DNA from: Novosphingobium sp. UBA6722
GTDB taxonomy: Bacteria; Pseudomonadota; Alphaproteobacteria; Sphingomonadales; Sphingomonadaceae
Reading direction: 5' to 3'
Assembly: GCA_002454125.1 (NCBI GenBank)
Contig: DKII01000007.1
Span: forward strand, 1-41,446
Length of the DNA: 41,446 bases
The position numbers and the translations under genes were made by a program. Positions 1 to 7,111 of the stretch are shown here, one piece after another. How positions within the stretch are numbered: position 1 is the stretch's first letter; each line of letters begins with the position of its first letter. Below the pieces are notes generated by a model. It ran no database searches. It was not told the DNA's origin and was given only the letters and a program-made list of their open reading frames with translations.

Positions 1-3
1 GCC

Positions 4-57
4 GGGGGAGCGGGCCGGTGTTGCCAAGGAAGGCCGGAGGGCCTTCCGCACCAACAT
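4..57. repeat. Repeat copy at window edge with hairpin
   Basis: Bases 4-20 (GGGGGAGCGGGCCGGTG) match 30141-30157 exactly, where the same 17-mer belongs to a larger palindromic element. Directly after it, GGAAGGCC (28-35) and GGCCTTCC (40-47) form a perfect hairpin with loop GGAG, extended by a 7-pair outer arm (18-24 with 51-57, one G-T pair) across a 4x4 internal loop. No T-run follows, so it does not look like an intrinsic terminator. The left edge of the window may cut the element. It lies just upstream of the rpmJ promoter. Confidence 0.45.
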
Positions 58-60
58 CGG

Positions 61-89
61 TTGACTTTGCCGTGACTCGTCCGTAACGG
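61..89 (+). promoter_or_regulatory. Putative rpmJ promoter
   Basis: TTGACT (61-66), 17 bases, TAACGG (84-89). The same two hexamers with the same spacing precede rpmH (4479-4507), and a near-identical pair precedes rpsT. The -35 is close to consensus; the -10 keeps TA at its start but lacks the final T. Position fits a short leader to the rpmJ ATG at 135. Inferred from sequence only. Confidence 0.5.
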
Positions 90-134
90 CGCGGCTCCAA
101 GTTTTCAGCGGTTCGTACCGCACCCGAGGACATC

Positions 135-260
135 ATGAAGATTCGCAACAGCCTCAAGTCGCTCAAGGACCGCCACCGGGACAACCGCGTGATCCGCCGT
201 CGTGGCCGGACCTATGTGATCAACAAGACCAACCGCCGCTTCAAGGCGCGCCAGGGCTAA
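135..260 (+). CDS. rpmJ: 50S ribosomal protein L36 (cysteine-free type)
   Basis: This 41-residue, strongly basic protein starts MKIRNSLKSLKDRHRDN and ends NKTNRRFKARQG. It is ribosomal protein L36 of the large subunit. It has no cysteine at all, so it is the C-minus form that does not bind zinc, which is the usual form in alphaproteobacteria; zinc-binding L36 has a C2CH ribbon. The ATG is preceded by GAGGAC. It stands alone, with its own promoter candidate at 61-89 and a hairpin plus T-run at 302-341 before the next gene. Length and sequence fit the family well. Confidence 0.95.
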   Translation: MKIRNSLKSLKDRHRDNRVIRRRGRTYVINKTNRRFKARQG

Positions 261-301
261 GCTCTGCGTGGCAGGGCCCTCGCCCTGCGCTGAAGTCTGA
301 T

Positions 302-341
302 CGGCCCGCCTCCTGCAAGGGGTGCGGGCCGAAACCGTTTT
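302..341 (+). terminator. Possible terminator after rpmJ
   Basis: CGGCCCGC (302-309) pairs perfectly with GCGGGCCG (324-331), followed six bases later by TTTT (338-341). A second perfect hairpin, GCAGGGC/GCCCTGC (271-277 with 282-288), lies between it and the rpmJ stop but has no T-run. The gap between stem and T-run makes this a moderate candidate. Confidence 0.4.
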
Positions 342-359
342 AGCCATCGGGAACTCCGC

Positions 360-971
360 ATGACCCAGCGAATCGAAGCCGTGGTGTTCGATATCGGCAA
401 TGTCCTGGTCCGTTGGGATCGCCGCCTGCCCTATATCGACCGCTTCGATGATCCGGCCGAACTCGACTGGTTCATGGAAGAGGTTATTCCGCTTTCCTGG
501 CATGCCGAACACGATGCCGGCCGGCCGGCGGCCGAACTCGTGGCCGAACGTTCGGTGCTGTTCCCTCAGTACGCTCAGCACATTCATGATTGGTTCGCGC
601 GGTTCAACGAATCGATCCCCGGTCCTGTCCCCGGCAGCTCCGAATTGGTGGAACGGCTGCACGCCGCCGGTGTGCCGCTTTACGCAATCACCAATTTCGG
701 TGCCGATACCTGGGCGGGGTTCCATCATACCTTCCCGCTGCTCCAGCGGTTTGGTGACATTGTTGTCTCCGGCGTAGAGAAGCTCGCCAAGCCCGATCCG
801 GCGATCTACGCGCTGGCGGCGCGGCGGTTCGGGCGCGATCCGGGCACCATGCTGTTCATCGATGACAGCCTGCCCAACGTGATATCGGCCCGCGAATGCG
901 GTTGGCACGCGCACCACTTTACCGCGGCTGACCTGCTGGCTGAAGACCTGCGCCACCGCGGCCTGCTCTGA
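360..971 (+). CDS. HAD-superfamily hydrolase (YihX-like phosphatase)
   Basis: This 203-residue cytoplasmic HAD hydrolase probably dephosphorylates a small phosphometabolite. Motif I is FDIGNVLVRWD with nucleophile Asp11; Gly at the +2 position is typical of the YihX-like HAD-IA group. Motif II is the T of AITNFG, motif III the Lys of KLAKPDPAIY, and motif IV the acidic pair in LFIDDS. The helical cap lies between motifs I and II. YihX of E. coli is an alpha-glucose-1-phosphate phosphatase, but substrate cannot be read from sequence here. The gene is monocistronic, 99 bases after rpmJ, and converges on a small secreted-protein gene. Confidence 0.85.
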   Translation: MTQRIEAVVFDIGNVLVRWDRRLPYIDRFDDPAELDWFMEEVIPLSWHAEHDAGRPAAELVAERSVLFPQYAQHIHDWFARFNESIPGPVPGSSELVERLHAAGVPLYAITNFGADTWAGFHHTFPLLQRFGDIVVSGVEKLAKPDPAIYALAARRFGRDPGTMLFIDDSLPNVISARECGWHAHHFTAADLLAEDLRHRGLL

Positions 972-973
972 GC

Positions 974-1009
974 GCAAAAAAGAGGGCCCCCGTCTTGCGA
1001 CGGAGGCCC
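974..1009 (-). terminator. Intrinsic terminator of the small secreted-protein gene
   Basis: An 11-pair stem with one mismatch (984-994 with 999-1009, loop TTGC) is followed on the minus strand by a six-T run (complement of AAAAAA at 976-981). It therefore terminates minus-strand transcription arriving from 1083, and may partly stop the converging HAD gene. Confidence 0.8.
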
Positions 1010-1082
1010 AGCTATTTGGGGGGCTGTAAGGAATGCCTGCCGATCAGCGCCCGGAGTGGGTGGGCGCTGGCCGGGTAATGCG

Positions 1083-1424
1083 TCAGGCGGCCGCGTTACA
1101 ACGCGCGAGCTTGTCGGCGTCGAATTCGCCCTTGGGGGTGGCGAACTTGGTAACCTGACCAAAGGCCTTCACGACCCGGGTGCAGGTGTTGATCGGAGCG
1201 GCGCCATCGATGCGGCCGCTGCATTCGGTGCCATTGCAGGTCCAGTTCACGCCATTGACGACCTTGGCGGCTTCGGCAGCCGGCGCGGCAAGGGTGGCGC
1301 TGTAACGCGAGGCGGTCTGGGCCTGGGCCGTGCTGGTGGTCGCAGCGAAGCTGGCAATGGTGCCAACCACGGCGAGGCCGGCGGCCAGCAGGGTGCGCGA
1401 AAACGGGTTGAGGGTGGCAGTCAT
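1083..1424 (-). CDS. Small secreted four-cysteine protein (CC_3452-like)
   Basis: This 113-residue protein has an N-terminal Sec signal peptide, with likely cleavage after TSTAQA (residue 35). The mature part has four cysteines (63, 68, 81, 109) in the pattern W-x-C-x4-C ... C ... LARC, suggesting two disulfides in the periplasm. The pattern resembles a family of small alphaproteobacterial exported proteins called CC_3452-like; this assignment is from memory and tentative, and no function is known. The ATG at 1424 has the strong ribosome site GGGGAAGAACC. A longer in-frame start exists at 1523, but its extra segment precedes the signal peptide and is unlikely. It is divergent from an HxlR regulator and ends in a good terminator. 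Confidence 0.75.
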   Translation of the reverse strand: MTATLNPFSRTLLAAGLAVVGTIASFAATTSTAQAQTASRYSATLAAPAAEAAKVVNGVNWTCNGTECSGRIDGAAPINTCTRVVKAFGQVTKFATPKGEFDADKLARCNAAA

Positions 1425-1527
1425 GGTTCTTCCCCTATGCAATTCTGGTTCGTCACGTTTCTGTCTGCACGCAGGGATCGAAGGGGTCCTGGGAGGGAGA
1501 CACCGATTTGCGTTGCGAATCACTACT

Positions 1528-1560
1528 TATCGCGATAGGTTTTCAGTTGCAACTAGAAAC
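1528..1560. promoter_or_regulatory. Two adjacent palindromes, candidate HxlR operator
   Basis: TATCGCGATA (1528-1537) is a perfect palindrome. It is followed at once by a 22-base palindrome (1539-1560) whose core AGTTGCAACT (1545-1554) is perfect and whose outer arms are GTTT and AAAC; 9 of 11 half-site positions match. Both lie in the divergent region between the small secreted protein and the HxlR gene, where an autoregulatory operator would be expected. Confidence 0.5.
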
Positions 1561-1646
1561 TGTGCGGCGCAGCAAAGATTTTCTTGTCGGCAAGCGAGCC
1601 AGTTTTGGGCTAGGGTGCCGACCCAGGGACAAAGGGGATGACGACG

Positions 1647-2141
1647 ATGGGCCTTCGTGAGCCGCTCGACGAGATCAACAACTGTGGCCTGCCCGCCGCC
1701 CTTGAGGTGATGGGCGAGCGCTGGTCATTTATGATCCTGCGCGCCGCATTCAATGGCCTGCATCATTTCGAGGAATTCCTCGGGGCGCTGGGCATTGCCC
1801 GCAATATCCTTTCCAACCGTCTGGCCCGGCTGGTCGAACATGGCATCATGAAACGCCAGGCCCTGCCCGACGATCGCCGCAAGATCGAATACCGCCTGAC
1901 CGAGAAGGGGCTGGACCTGCTGCCCGCCATGCTGGCGCTGCGCCAGTGGGGCGAAAAGTATGGCGCTGGCGTCCCCTCCAACCCCGTGCTGTGCGACGAG
2001 CGCGACGGCATGCCGATCCAGCAGATCGCCATCCGCGCCCAGGACGGCCGCGTGCTCAGCCCGATGGAACTGGAATGGCGCGACCAGGCTGACGTGAACT
2101 GGACGCAGGACGAAGCCGGACGAAAGCTCCGCGCCCTTTAA
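1647..2141 (+). CDS. HxlR-family transcriptional regulator
   Basis: This winged-helix DNA-binding protein of about 164 residues has the HxlR signature: NNCGLPAALEVMGERW followed by LRAAF, an HTH (GIARNILSNRLARLVEHGI) and a wing ending DDRRKIEYRLTEKG. HxlR proteins bind as dimers and often respond to electrophiles or redox signals, usually controlling a neighbouring gene. An upstream ATG at 1638 is in frame but touches the GGGG ribosome site; the ATG at 1647 sits nine bases from it and is preferred. The palindromes at 1528-1560 are the likely operator. Its stop shares the bases TTAA with the stop of convergent comM. Confidence 0.88.
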   Translation: MGLREPLDEINNCGLPAALEVMGERWSFMILRAAFNGLHHFEEFLGALGIARNILSNRLARLVEHGIMKRQALPDDRRKIEYRLTEKGLDLLPAMLALRQWGEKYGAGVPSNPVLCDERDGMPIQQIAIRAQDGRVLSPMELEWRDQADVNWTQDEAGRKLRAL

Positions 2142-3652
2142 CTGCGGCCGACCACGCGCCGATAGCTGAGCGCTTCGGCCACATGGATGCGCCCGATACC
2201 CTCGGCACCCGCCAGGTCGGCAATGGTCCGCGCAACGCGCAGCATCCGGGTATAGCCGCGCGCCGATAGCCGCATCGCCTCGGCTGCCTGCATCAGCAGC
2301 TTGCGCCCGGCCTCGTCCGGCGTCGCATGCAATTCAAGCAGATCGCCGTCGAGCTGGGCATTGCTGGTCTTGCCCGTGCCTTCCAGCCGTTCAACCTGCA
2401 CAGCCCGCGCCGCTGCGACCCGCGCGGCCACTTCCGCGCTGCCTTCACTCGGCGGCGGCAGAGCGAGGTCGGCGGCGCTGACTGGATCGACTTCCACGTG
2501 CAGATCGATCCGATCGAGCATCGGCCCCGAAACCTTGGCCTGGTAATCGGCCCCGCAGCGCGGCGCGCGGCTGCAACCCAGCGCCGGATCGCCCAGATAG
2601 CCGCAGCGACACGGGTTCATCGCCGCCACCAGTTGCACCCGCGCCGGATAGGTCACATGGGCATTGGCCCGCGCCACATCGACCGACCCGGTTTCCAGCG
2701 GCTGGCGCAGCGAATCGAGCACGGCGCGCTGGAACTCGGGCAGTTCATCCAGGAACAGCACGCCCAGATGCGCCAGGCTGACCTCACCCGGCCGAACCCG
2801 CAGGCCGCCGCCCGTCAGGGCCGCCATCGAGGCTGAATGGTGCGGTGAGCGAAACGGCCGGGTGCGGCTGATCCGCCCTTCCTCCAGAGTACCGGCGACC
2901 GAGGCAACCATCGACACCTCGAGCGCCTCGGCCGGGGTGAGCGGCGGCAGGATGCCCGGCAGGCAGGCCGCCATCAGGCTTTTGCCCGCTCCGGGCGGGC
3001 CGATCATCAGCAGATTGTGGCCACCGGCTGCGGCAATCTCCAGCGCGCGCTTGGCCACTTCCTGGCCTTTGACCTGCTTGAGGTCCGGGCCATGCGCCGC
3101 CGCCTCAACCTCACCCGCCACCGGATCGGCCAGGCGCGCAGTCCCTTTCAGGTGATTGAGCAGGCTGACCAGATCAGGCGCGGCGACGATCGGGATGCCG
3201 CTGGCCCACCGCGCCTCCCCGCCCTGGGCTGCCGGGCAGATCAGCCCTTTGTCCGCACCCGAGGCATGGAGCGCGGCCAGCAGCACGCCCGGCGTCGGCA
3301 CGATCCGGCCGTCGAGTGCCAGTTCGCCCACCGCGACGAAGTCGGCGATCTGCTCGGCATCGGTCACGCCCATCGCCGCCAGCAGCGCCAGCGCAATCGG
3401 CAGGTCATAGTGCGAGCCTTCCTTGGGCAGGTCGGCCGGGGATAGATTGATCGTGATCCGCTTGGGCGGCAGCGCCAGCCCCATCGCGGCGAGCGCCGCG
3501 TGCACCCGCTCACGGCTTTCATTCACGGCCTTGTCTGGCAGCCCGACCAGGTTGAAGCGCGGCAGGCCGGGCGCGATCTGGCACTGCACCTCGACCGCGC
3601 GGGCCTCAAGCCCGAGATAGGCAACCGTCTGGACCAGCGCGACCAAGCACAC
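2138..3652 (-). CDS. comM: YifB/ComM-family AAA+ ATPase
   Basis: This protein of about 504 residues is a Mg-chelatase-like AAA+ ATPase of the YifB/ComM family; ComM is a hexameric helicase that promotes branch migration in natural transformation and recombination. Visible parts are an N-terminal S5-like/Lon-like domain (VALVQTVAYLGLEARAVEV), Walker A GPPGAGKS (218-225), Walker B VLFLDELPEF (about 298-307), a cysteine-bearing insertion (NPCRCGYLGDP) and the C-terminal YRRVVGRS end. The start is GTG at 3652; TTG at 3646 (MVALVQ) is an equally plausible start after the AGGGGG site. It faces the HxlR gene with overlapping stops. Whether this organism is naturally competent cannot be told. Confidence 0.93.
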   Translation of the reverse strand: MCLVALVQTVAYLGLEARAVEVQCQIAPGLPRFNLVGLPDKAVNESRERVHAALAAMGLALPPKRITINLSPADLPKEGSHYDLPIALALLAAMGVTDAEQIADFVAVGELALDGRIVPTPGVLLAALHASGADKGLICPAAQGGEARWASGIPIVAAPDLVSLLNHLKGTARLADPVAGEVEAAAHGPDLKQVKGQEVAKRALEIAAAGGHNLLMIGPPGAGKSLMAACLPGILPPLTPAEALEVSMVASVAGTLEEGRISRTRPFRSPHHSASMAALTGGGLRVRPGEVSLAHLGVLFLDELPEFQRAVLDSLRQPLETGSVDVARANAHVTYPARVQLVAAMNPCRCGYLGDPALGCSRAPRCGADYQAKVSGPMLDRIDLHVEVDPVSAADLALPPPSEGSAEVAARVAAARAVQVERLEGTGKTSNAQLDGDLLELHATPDEAGRKLLMQAAEAMRLSARGYTRMLRVARTIADLAGAEGIGRIHVAEALSYRRVVGRS

Positions 3653-3786
3653 CCCCTGTTACAAACACTTAAGGAATGCCCCGGAGGCAGGGCGCTGTCG
3701 AGAAAAAGCCGCTCCGGACCGGTGGTTACCCGAACTTAACCGATTGCCTTGGCAAAGCTGCAAGACCGCGCGCGCGATGAGGGGGC

Positions 3787-4467
3787 ATGATCCTGCGCCG
3801 TCTTGCCCTGTTCCTTGTGCTGCTTGCCGCTGCCACCCAGCCGCTGCGCGCCGCGGAAGTGACCGTGGTCGAGACGGTGACCGAAGAGGTGATCGTCGAG
3901 CCGACCGGTTCCGAACGCTTTGTCGGTCCGCTTCAGGTCCAGGCTCCCCGGGGGATCGCCGCCTTCGGCCCGTTCCGCGTGCTCGATGCGACCCGCGCCG
4001 CGCTGGTCGATGTGACGGACAGCGCCAGCCCGGCCCAGTTTGCCGCCATGGTGAAGGCCTATCCGGGCATCTCGCTGATCGAGATGATCGAGTGCCCCGG
4101 CACCGAGGATGACCGCGCCAACCTGCGGCTTGGCCGGATGATCCGCGCCCGCGGCATAGCCACGCTGGTTCCGGCTGGCGGCTCGGTCCGCTCGGGCGGG
4201 GTCGAGCTGTTCCTGGCCGGCGCGCGGCGGATTGCCGACCCGGCGGCCGAGTTCGCGGTCCATTCCTGGGCCGACGAGGAGGGCCGCGAAGCGCGCGACT
4301 ATCCTGCCGATGCGCCAGAGAATCGCGCCTACCTCGATTACTACCGCGATATGGGCATGGCCCCGGCGCAGGCCCAGGCCTTCTACGCCATGACCAACTC
4401 GGTTCCGTTCAGCGATGCCAAGTGGCTCAGCGGCGCGGAAATGGCGCGCTGGGTCAGCCTGAACTGA
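3787..4467 (+). CDS. Periplasmic ClpP/crotonase-fold protein (COG3904-like)
   Basis: This 226-residue protein has a signal peptide (MILRRLALFLVLLAAATQPLRAA). The mature part resembles periplasmic ClpP-fold proteins of the COG3904 type: a segment on the order of a membrane-protease fold, with a candidate nucleophile Ser136 in SVRSGGVELFLAG and a His159 in FAVHSW, matching the Ser and His spacing of ClpP-like enzymes. Most relatives have SAC around the serine; here it is SGG. A substrate is unknown. The ATG follows GAGGGGGC. It lies alone between comM (divergent) and the rpmH promoter. Assignment is from motif pattern and is moderately sure. Confidence 0.6.
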   Translation: MILRRLALFLVLLAAATQPLRAAEVTVVETVTEEVIVEPTGSERFVGPLQVQAPRGIAAFGPFRVLDATRAALVDVTDSASPAQFAAMVKAYPGISLIEMIECPGTEDDRANLRLGRMIRARGIATLVPAGGSVRSGGVELFLAGARRIADPAAEFAVHSWADEEGREARDYPADAPENRAYLDYYRDMGMAPAQAQAFYAMTNSVPFSDAKWLSGAEMARWVSLN

Positions 4468-4478
4468 GCGCGAATCCC

Positions 4479-4507
4479 TTGACTCAATCGCCAGCGCGCT
4501 TTAACGG
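4479..4507 (+). promoter_or_regulatory. Putative rpmH operon promoter
   Basis: TTGACT (4479-4484), 17 bases, TAACGG (4502-4507): the same hexamers and spacing as at 61-89 upstream of rpmJ. It sits about 60 bases before the rpmH ATG, in the only gap before the rpmH-rnpA-yidD-yidC-engB cluster. Confidence 0.55.
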
Positions 4508-4569
4508 CCCGCCCCTGTAATGCGGTCGCCCACGCGGCGGCCCTTTTTGTTCGATTTTTCGAGGTTATC

Positions 4570-4704
4570 ATGAAGCGCACCTTCCAGCCCAGCAACCTTG
4601 TCCGCGCCCGCCGCCACGGCTTCCGCGCCCGCACGGCCACTGTCGGCGGCCGCAAGGTGCTTGCCGCCCGCCGCGCGCGTGGCCGCAAGAAGCTCTCTGC
4701 CTGA
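4570..4704 (+). CDS. rpmH: 50S ribosomal protein L34
   Basis: This 44-residue basic protein, starting MKRTFQPSNLVRARRHGFR and ending RARGRKKLSA, is ribosomal protein L34 of the large subunit, full length. The ATG follows CGAGG. It opens the conserved rpmH-rnpA-yidD-yidC cluster and carries its own promoter candidate at 4479-4507. rnpA starts 14 bases after its stop. Confidence 0.97.
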   Translation: MKRTFQPSNLVRARRHGFRARTATVGGRKVLAARRARGRKKLSA

Positions 4705-4718
4705 GCGAATCAGCGATC

Positions 4719-5072
4719 ATGTCCGTCCTTACGCGGCGGGCTGATTTTCTGGCTGCCAACCGGGGCTTGCGCATAGCACGCCCCGGTTTCGTGCTTTTGG
4801 CGCGCCCGAACGAAGGCCAGGGCCTGCGCTATGGCATCACCGTTACTAAGAAGATCGGCAATGCGGTGGTGCGCAACCGCATGAAGCGCCGCTTCCGCGC
4901 CTTGCTGCGCGAAATGCTGCCTGCTGCTGGCCTGCCCGATCATGACCACGTGCTGATCGGCCGCGAAGGCGGGGTAGAGCGCGATTTTGGCCTGCTGCGC
5001 GAAGAACTGACCGCCGCGCTGACCCGCGCCGCCCAGGGCAAGGGCGATCCTCCGCCCCGGAAACGCCGGTGA
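4719..5072 (+). CDS. rnpA: Ribonuclease P protein component
   Basis: This 117-residue basic protein subunit of RNase P binds the catalytic RNA and the 5' leader of precursor tRNAs. The RNR signature is clear as NAVVRNRMKRRFR (about 48-60), followed by LLREML, with the N-terminal LTRRADFLAANRG segment. Length fits the family. It lies 14 bases after rpmH and overlaps yidD by four bases (GTGA), so the genes are co-translated. The C-terminal tail QGKGDPPPRKRR is basic and probably disordered. Confidence 0.95.
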   Translation: MSVLTRRADFLAANRGLRIARPGFVLLARPNEGQGLRYGITVTKKIGNAVVRNRMKRRFRALLREMLPAAGLPDHDHVLIGREGGVERDFGLLREELTAALTRAAQGKGDPPPRKRR

Positions 5073-5278
5073 AGCGCCTGCTGATCCTGATCGCCCGCGG
5101 CTGGCAGCTGGGCCCTTCGCGGATCCTGCCGCCCTCGTGCCGCTATGCCCCGTCCTGCTCGGAATACGCGATTCAGGCGGTGGAGAAATACGGCGCGATT
5201 AAGGGTGGCTGGCTGGCGGCGAAGCGGCTAATGCGCTGCCACCCGTGGGGTGGGCATGGTTATGACCCGGTGCCTTGA
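5069..5278 (+). CDS. yidD: Membrane protein insertion efficiency factor YidD
   Basis: This 69-residue protein of the YidD (Haemolytic/DUF37) family assists YidC-dependent insertion of inner-membrane proteins. The conserved core is visible: GWQLGPSRILPPSCRYAPSCSEYAIQAVEKYGAIKGGWLAAKRLMRCHPWGGHGYDPVP, with the three conserved cysteines and the HPW-GG-G-DPVP end. The start is GTG, overlapping the rnpA stop by four bases. An amphipathic N-terminal helix probably associates with the membrane. It sits between rnpA and yidC as in most bacteria. Confidence 0.95.
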   Translation: MKRLLILIARGWQLGPSRILPPSCRYAPSCSEYAIQAVEKYGAIKGGWLAAKRLMRCHPWGGHGYDPVP

Positions 5279-5334
5279 ATAGCACCGAAACGCTCGCCAC
5301 CTGAACCTGATTGAATACGACTAGGGGTATTTCC

Positions 5335-7110
5335 TTGGAAAACCAGAACCAGCGCAACCTGATCCTGGCCGTGGTGCTGAGCGCACTGCTGCTGTTCGGC
5401 TGGGATGCGGGCGTCCGCTATTTCTATCCGAACGCCGGCAAGCCCAAGCCGGTGGCCAGCGCTGCGCCCACGGCCAGCGCCTCGGGCACGGTCAAGCCGA
5501 CCCGCGAAGGCGGCCTGACCAGCGCCGCCGACATTGCCGAGGAAGCCCGTGACATCAAGACGATCCTGGCCACGCCTGGCCGGATCCCGATTGCCGCACC
5601 CGGCCTGACGGGTTCGCTCAACCCGGTTGGCGGCGTGGTCGATGACCTGGTGACCGTGCGCCATACCGCCGCGCTCGATCCCAAGAGCGGGCCGCAGCGG
5701 ATCTTCTCGCCCGCCGGCACCCCGGCGCAGCACTATGCCCAGTTCGGCTGGGTTGGCGTGGCCGGCCAGGTGCCTGGCCCGCAGACCGTCTGGACCGCCC
5801 CCGCCGGAGCCAAGCTGACCCCGCAGACCCCGGTGACGCTGAGCTGGACCAATCCGACCGGCGCAACCTTTACCCTGACCTACAAGATCGACGCCGATTA
5901 CATGCTGACGGTCGAGCAGGGCGTGACCAATGGCGGCACCGCACCGCTGACGCTGGAACCCGTTGCCCAGCTCAACCGCACCAGCAAGACTGCCGCGCTC
6001 GACAGCTTCAACGTCCACGCCGGGCCGTTTGGCGCCTTTGACGAAGTGGTCGATTTCGGCACCGACTATGACGACATTGCCGAAACCGGGAAGATCACCA
6101 AGGACGGCCGGACCGACTGGGTTGGCTTCACCGACGTCTACTGGATGTCGACCCTGATCCCCGAGAACAAGGCCCCCGCCAGCGCCGATTTCCGCACGCC
6201 GGGCAACCAGATCTTCCTGGCCAACCTGTTCTATCCCGAAGGCACGGTCGCCCCGGGCCAAAGCCTGAAGCGCACCACGCAGCTGTTTGCGGGCGCCAAG
6301 GAAATGAAAGTGCTCGACCGCTATGAGGCGGACGGCATTTCCAAATTCAGCCTGGCGATCGACTGGGGCTGGTTCCGCTGGTTCGAACGCCCGCTGTTCA
6401 TGCTGCTCGATGCGCTGTTCCGCACCGTCCACAACTTTGGCGTCGCGATCATCCTGCTGACGCTGATCGTGCGCGGGGTGATGTTCCCGGTTGCGCAGAA
6501 GCAGTTTGCCTCGATGGCGGCGATGCGCGCAATCCAGCCCAAGATGAAGGCGCTGCAGGAACGCTACAAGGACGACAAGCCGAAGCAGCAGGAAGAGATC
6601 ATGGCGCTTTACAAGAAGGAAGGCGTCAACCCGCTCGCGGGCTGTCTGCCGATCTTCCTGCAGATCCCGGTGTTCTTCGCGCTCTACAAGGTACTGATCC
6701 TCGCGGTCGAAATGCGCCACCAGCCCTTCGCGCTGTGGATCAAGGATCTGTCAGCGCCCGATCCGCTCCATATCCTCAACCTGTTCGGCCTGCTCGATTT
6801 CACCCCGCCGGCTTTCCTGGGCATCGGTGTGCTGGCGATCCTGCTGGGCATTACGATGTGGTTGCAGTTCAAGCTTCAGCCGGCCCAGATGGACCCCGTC
6901 CAGCAACAGGTCTTCGCGATCATGCCGTGGATGATGATGTTCATCATGGCGCCGTTCGCGGCCGGCCTGCTGATCTACTGGATTACCTCGAACATCCTGA
7001 CGATCGCCCAGCAGAGCTATCTCTATTCCAAGCATCCGCAACTGAAGGAACAGGCGGCCAAGGACGCCGCCGACGCCAAGCGGGCGCGTGAGCGGGCAAA
7101 GGCCAAGTAG
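5335..7110 (+). CDS. yidC: Membrane protein insertase YidC
   Basis: This Oxa1/YidC insertase of about 591 residues inserts and folds inner-membrane proteins, alone or with Sec. It has an N-terminal membrane anchor (NLILAVVLSALLLFGWDAG), a long periplasmic beta-domain (about 60-340), and the C-terminal 60KD-IMP core from GWFRWFERPLFMLLDALFR, with the conserved groove arginine in LIVRGVMFP and a charged cytoplasmic hairpin (QERYKDDKPKQQEEIM). The tail is basic. The start chosen is TTG at 5335, seven bases after AGGGG and giving MENQNQRN; a TTG at 5311 is in frame but has no such site. engB follows within two bases. Confidence 0.96.
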   Translation: MENQNQRNLILAVVLSALLLFGWDAGVRYFYPNAGKPKPVASAAPTASASGTVKPTREGGLTSAADIAEEARDIKTILATPGRIPIAAPGLTGSLNPVGGVVDDLVTVRHTAALDPKSGPQRIFSPAGTPAQHYAQFGWVGVAGQVPGPQTVWTAPAGAKLTPQTPVTLSWTNPTGATFTLTYKIDADYMLTVEQGVTNGGTAPLTLEPVAQLNRTSKTAALDSFNVHAGPFGAFDEVVDFGTDYDDIAETGKITKDGRTDWVGFTDVYWMSTLIPENKAPASADFRTPGNQIFLANLFYPEGTVAPGQSLKRTTQLFAGAKEMKVLDRYEADGISKFSLAIDWGWFRWFERPLFMLLDALFRTVHNFGVAIILLTLIVRGVMFPVAQKQFASMAAMRAIQPKMKALQERYKDDKPKQQEEIMALYKKEGVNPLAGCLPIFLQIPVFFALYKVLILAVEMRHQPFALWIKDLSAPDPLHILNLFGLLDFTPPAFLGIGVLAILLGITMWLQFKLQPAQMDPVQQQVFAIMPWMMMFIMAPFAAGLLIYWITSNILTIAQQSYLYSKHPQLKEQAAKDAADAKRARERAKAK

Positions 7111-7111
7111 G

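Noticed and set aside
1425..1523. N-terminal extension of the small secreted protein
   Set aside because: It would bury the signal peptide behind 33 polar residues, and the ATG at 1424 has a strong ribosome site.
5260..6720. Long minus-strand frame of 486 codons opposite yidC
   Set aside because: It is the shadow of yidC, is rich in Arg, His, Gly and Gln, and has no domain or ribosome site.
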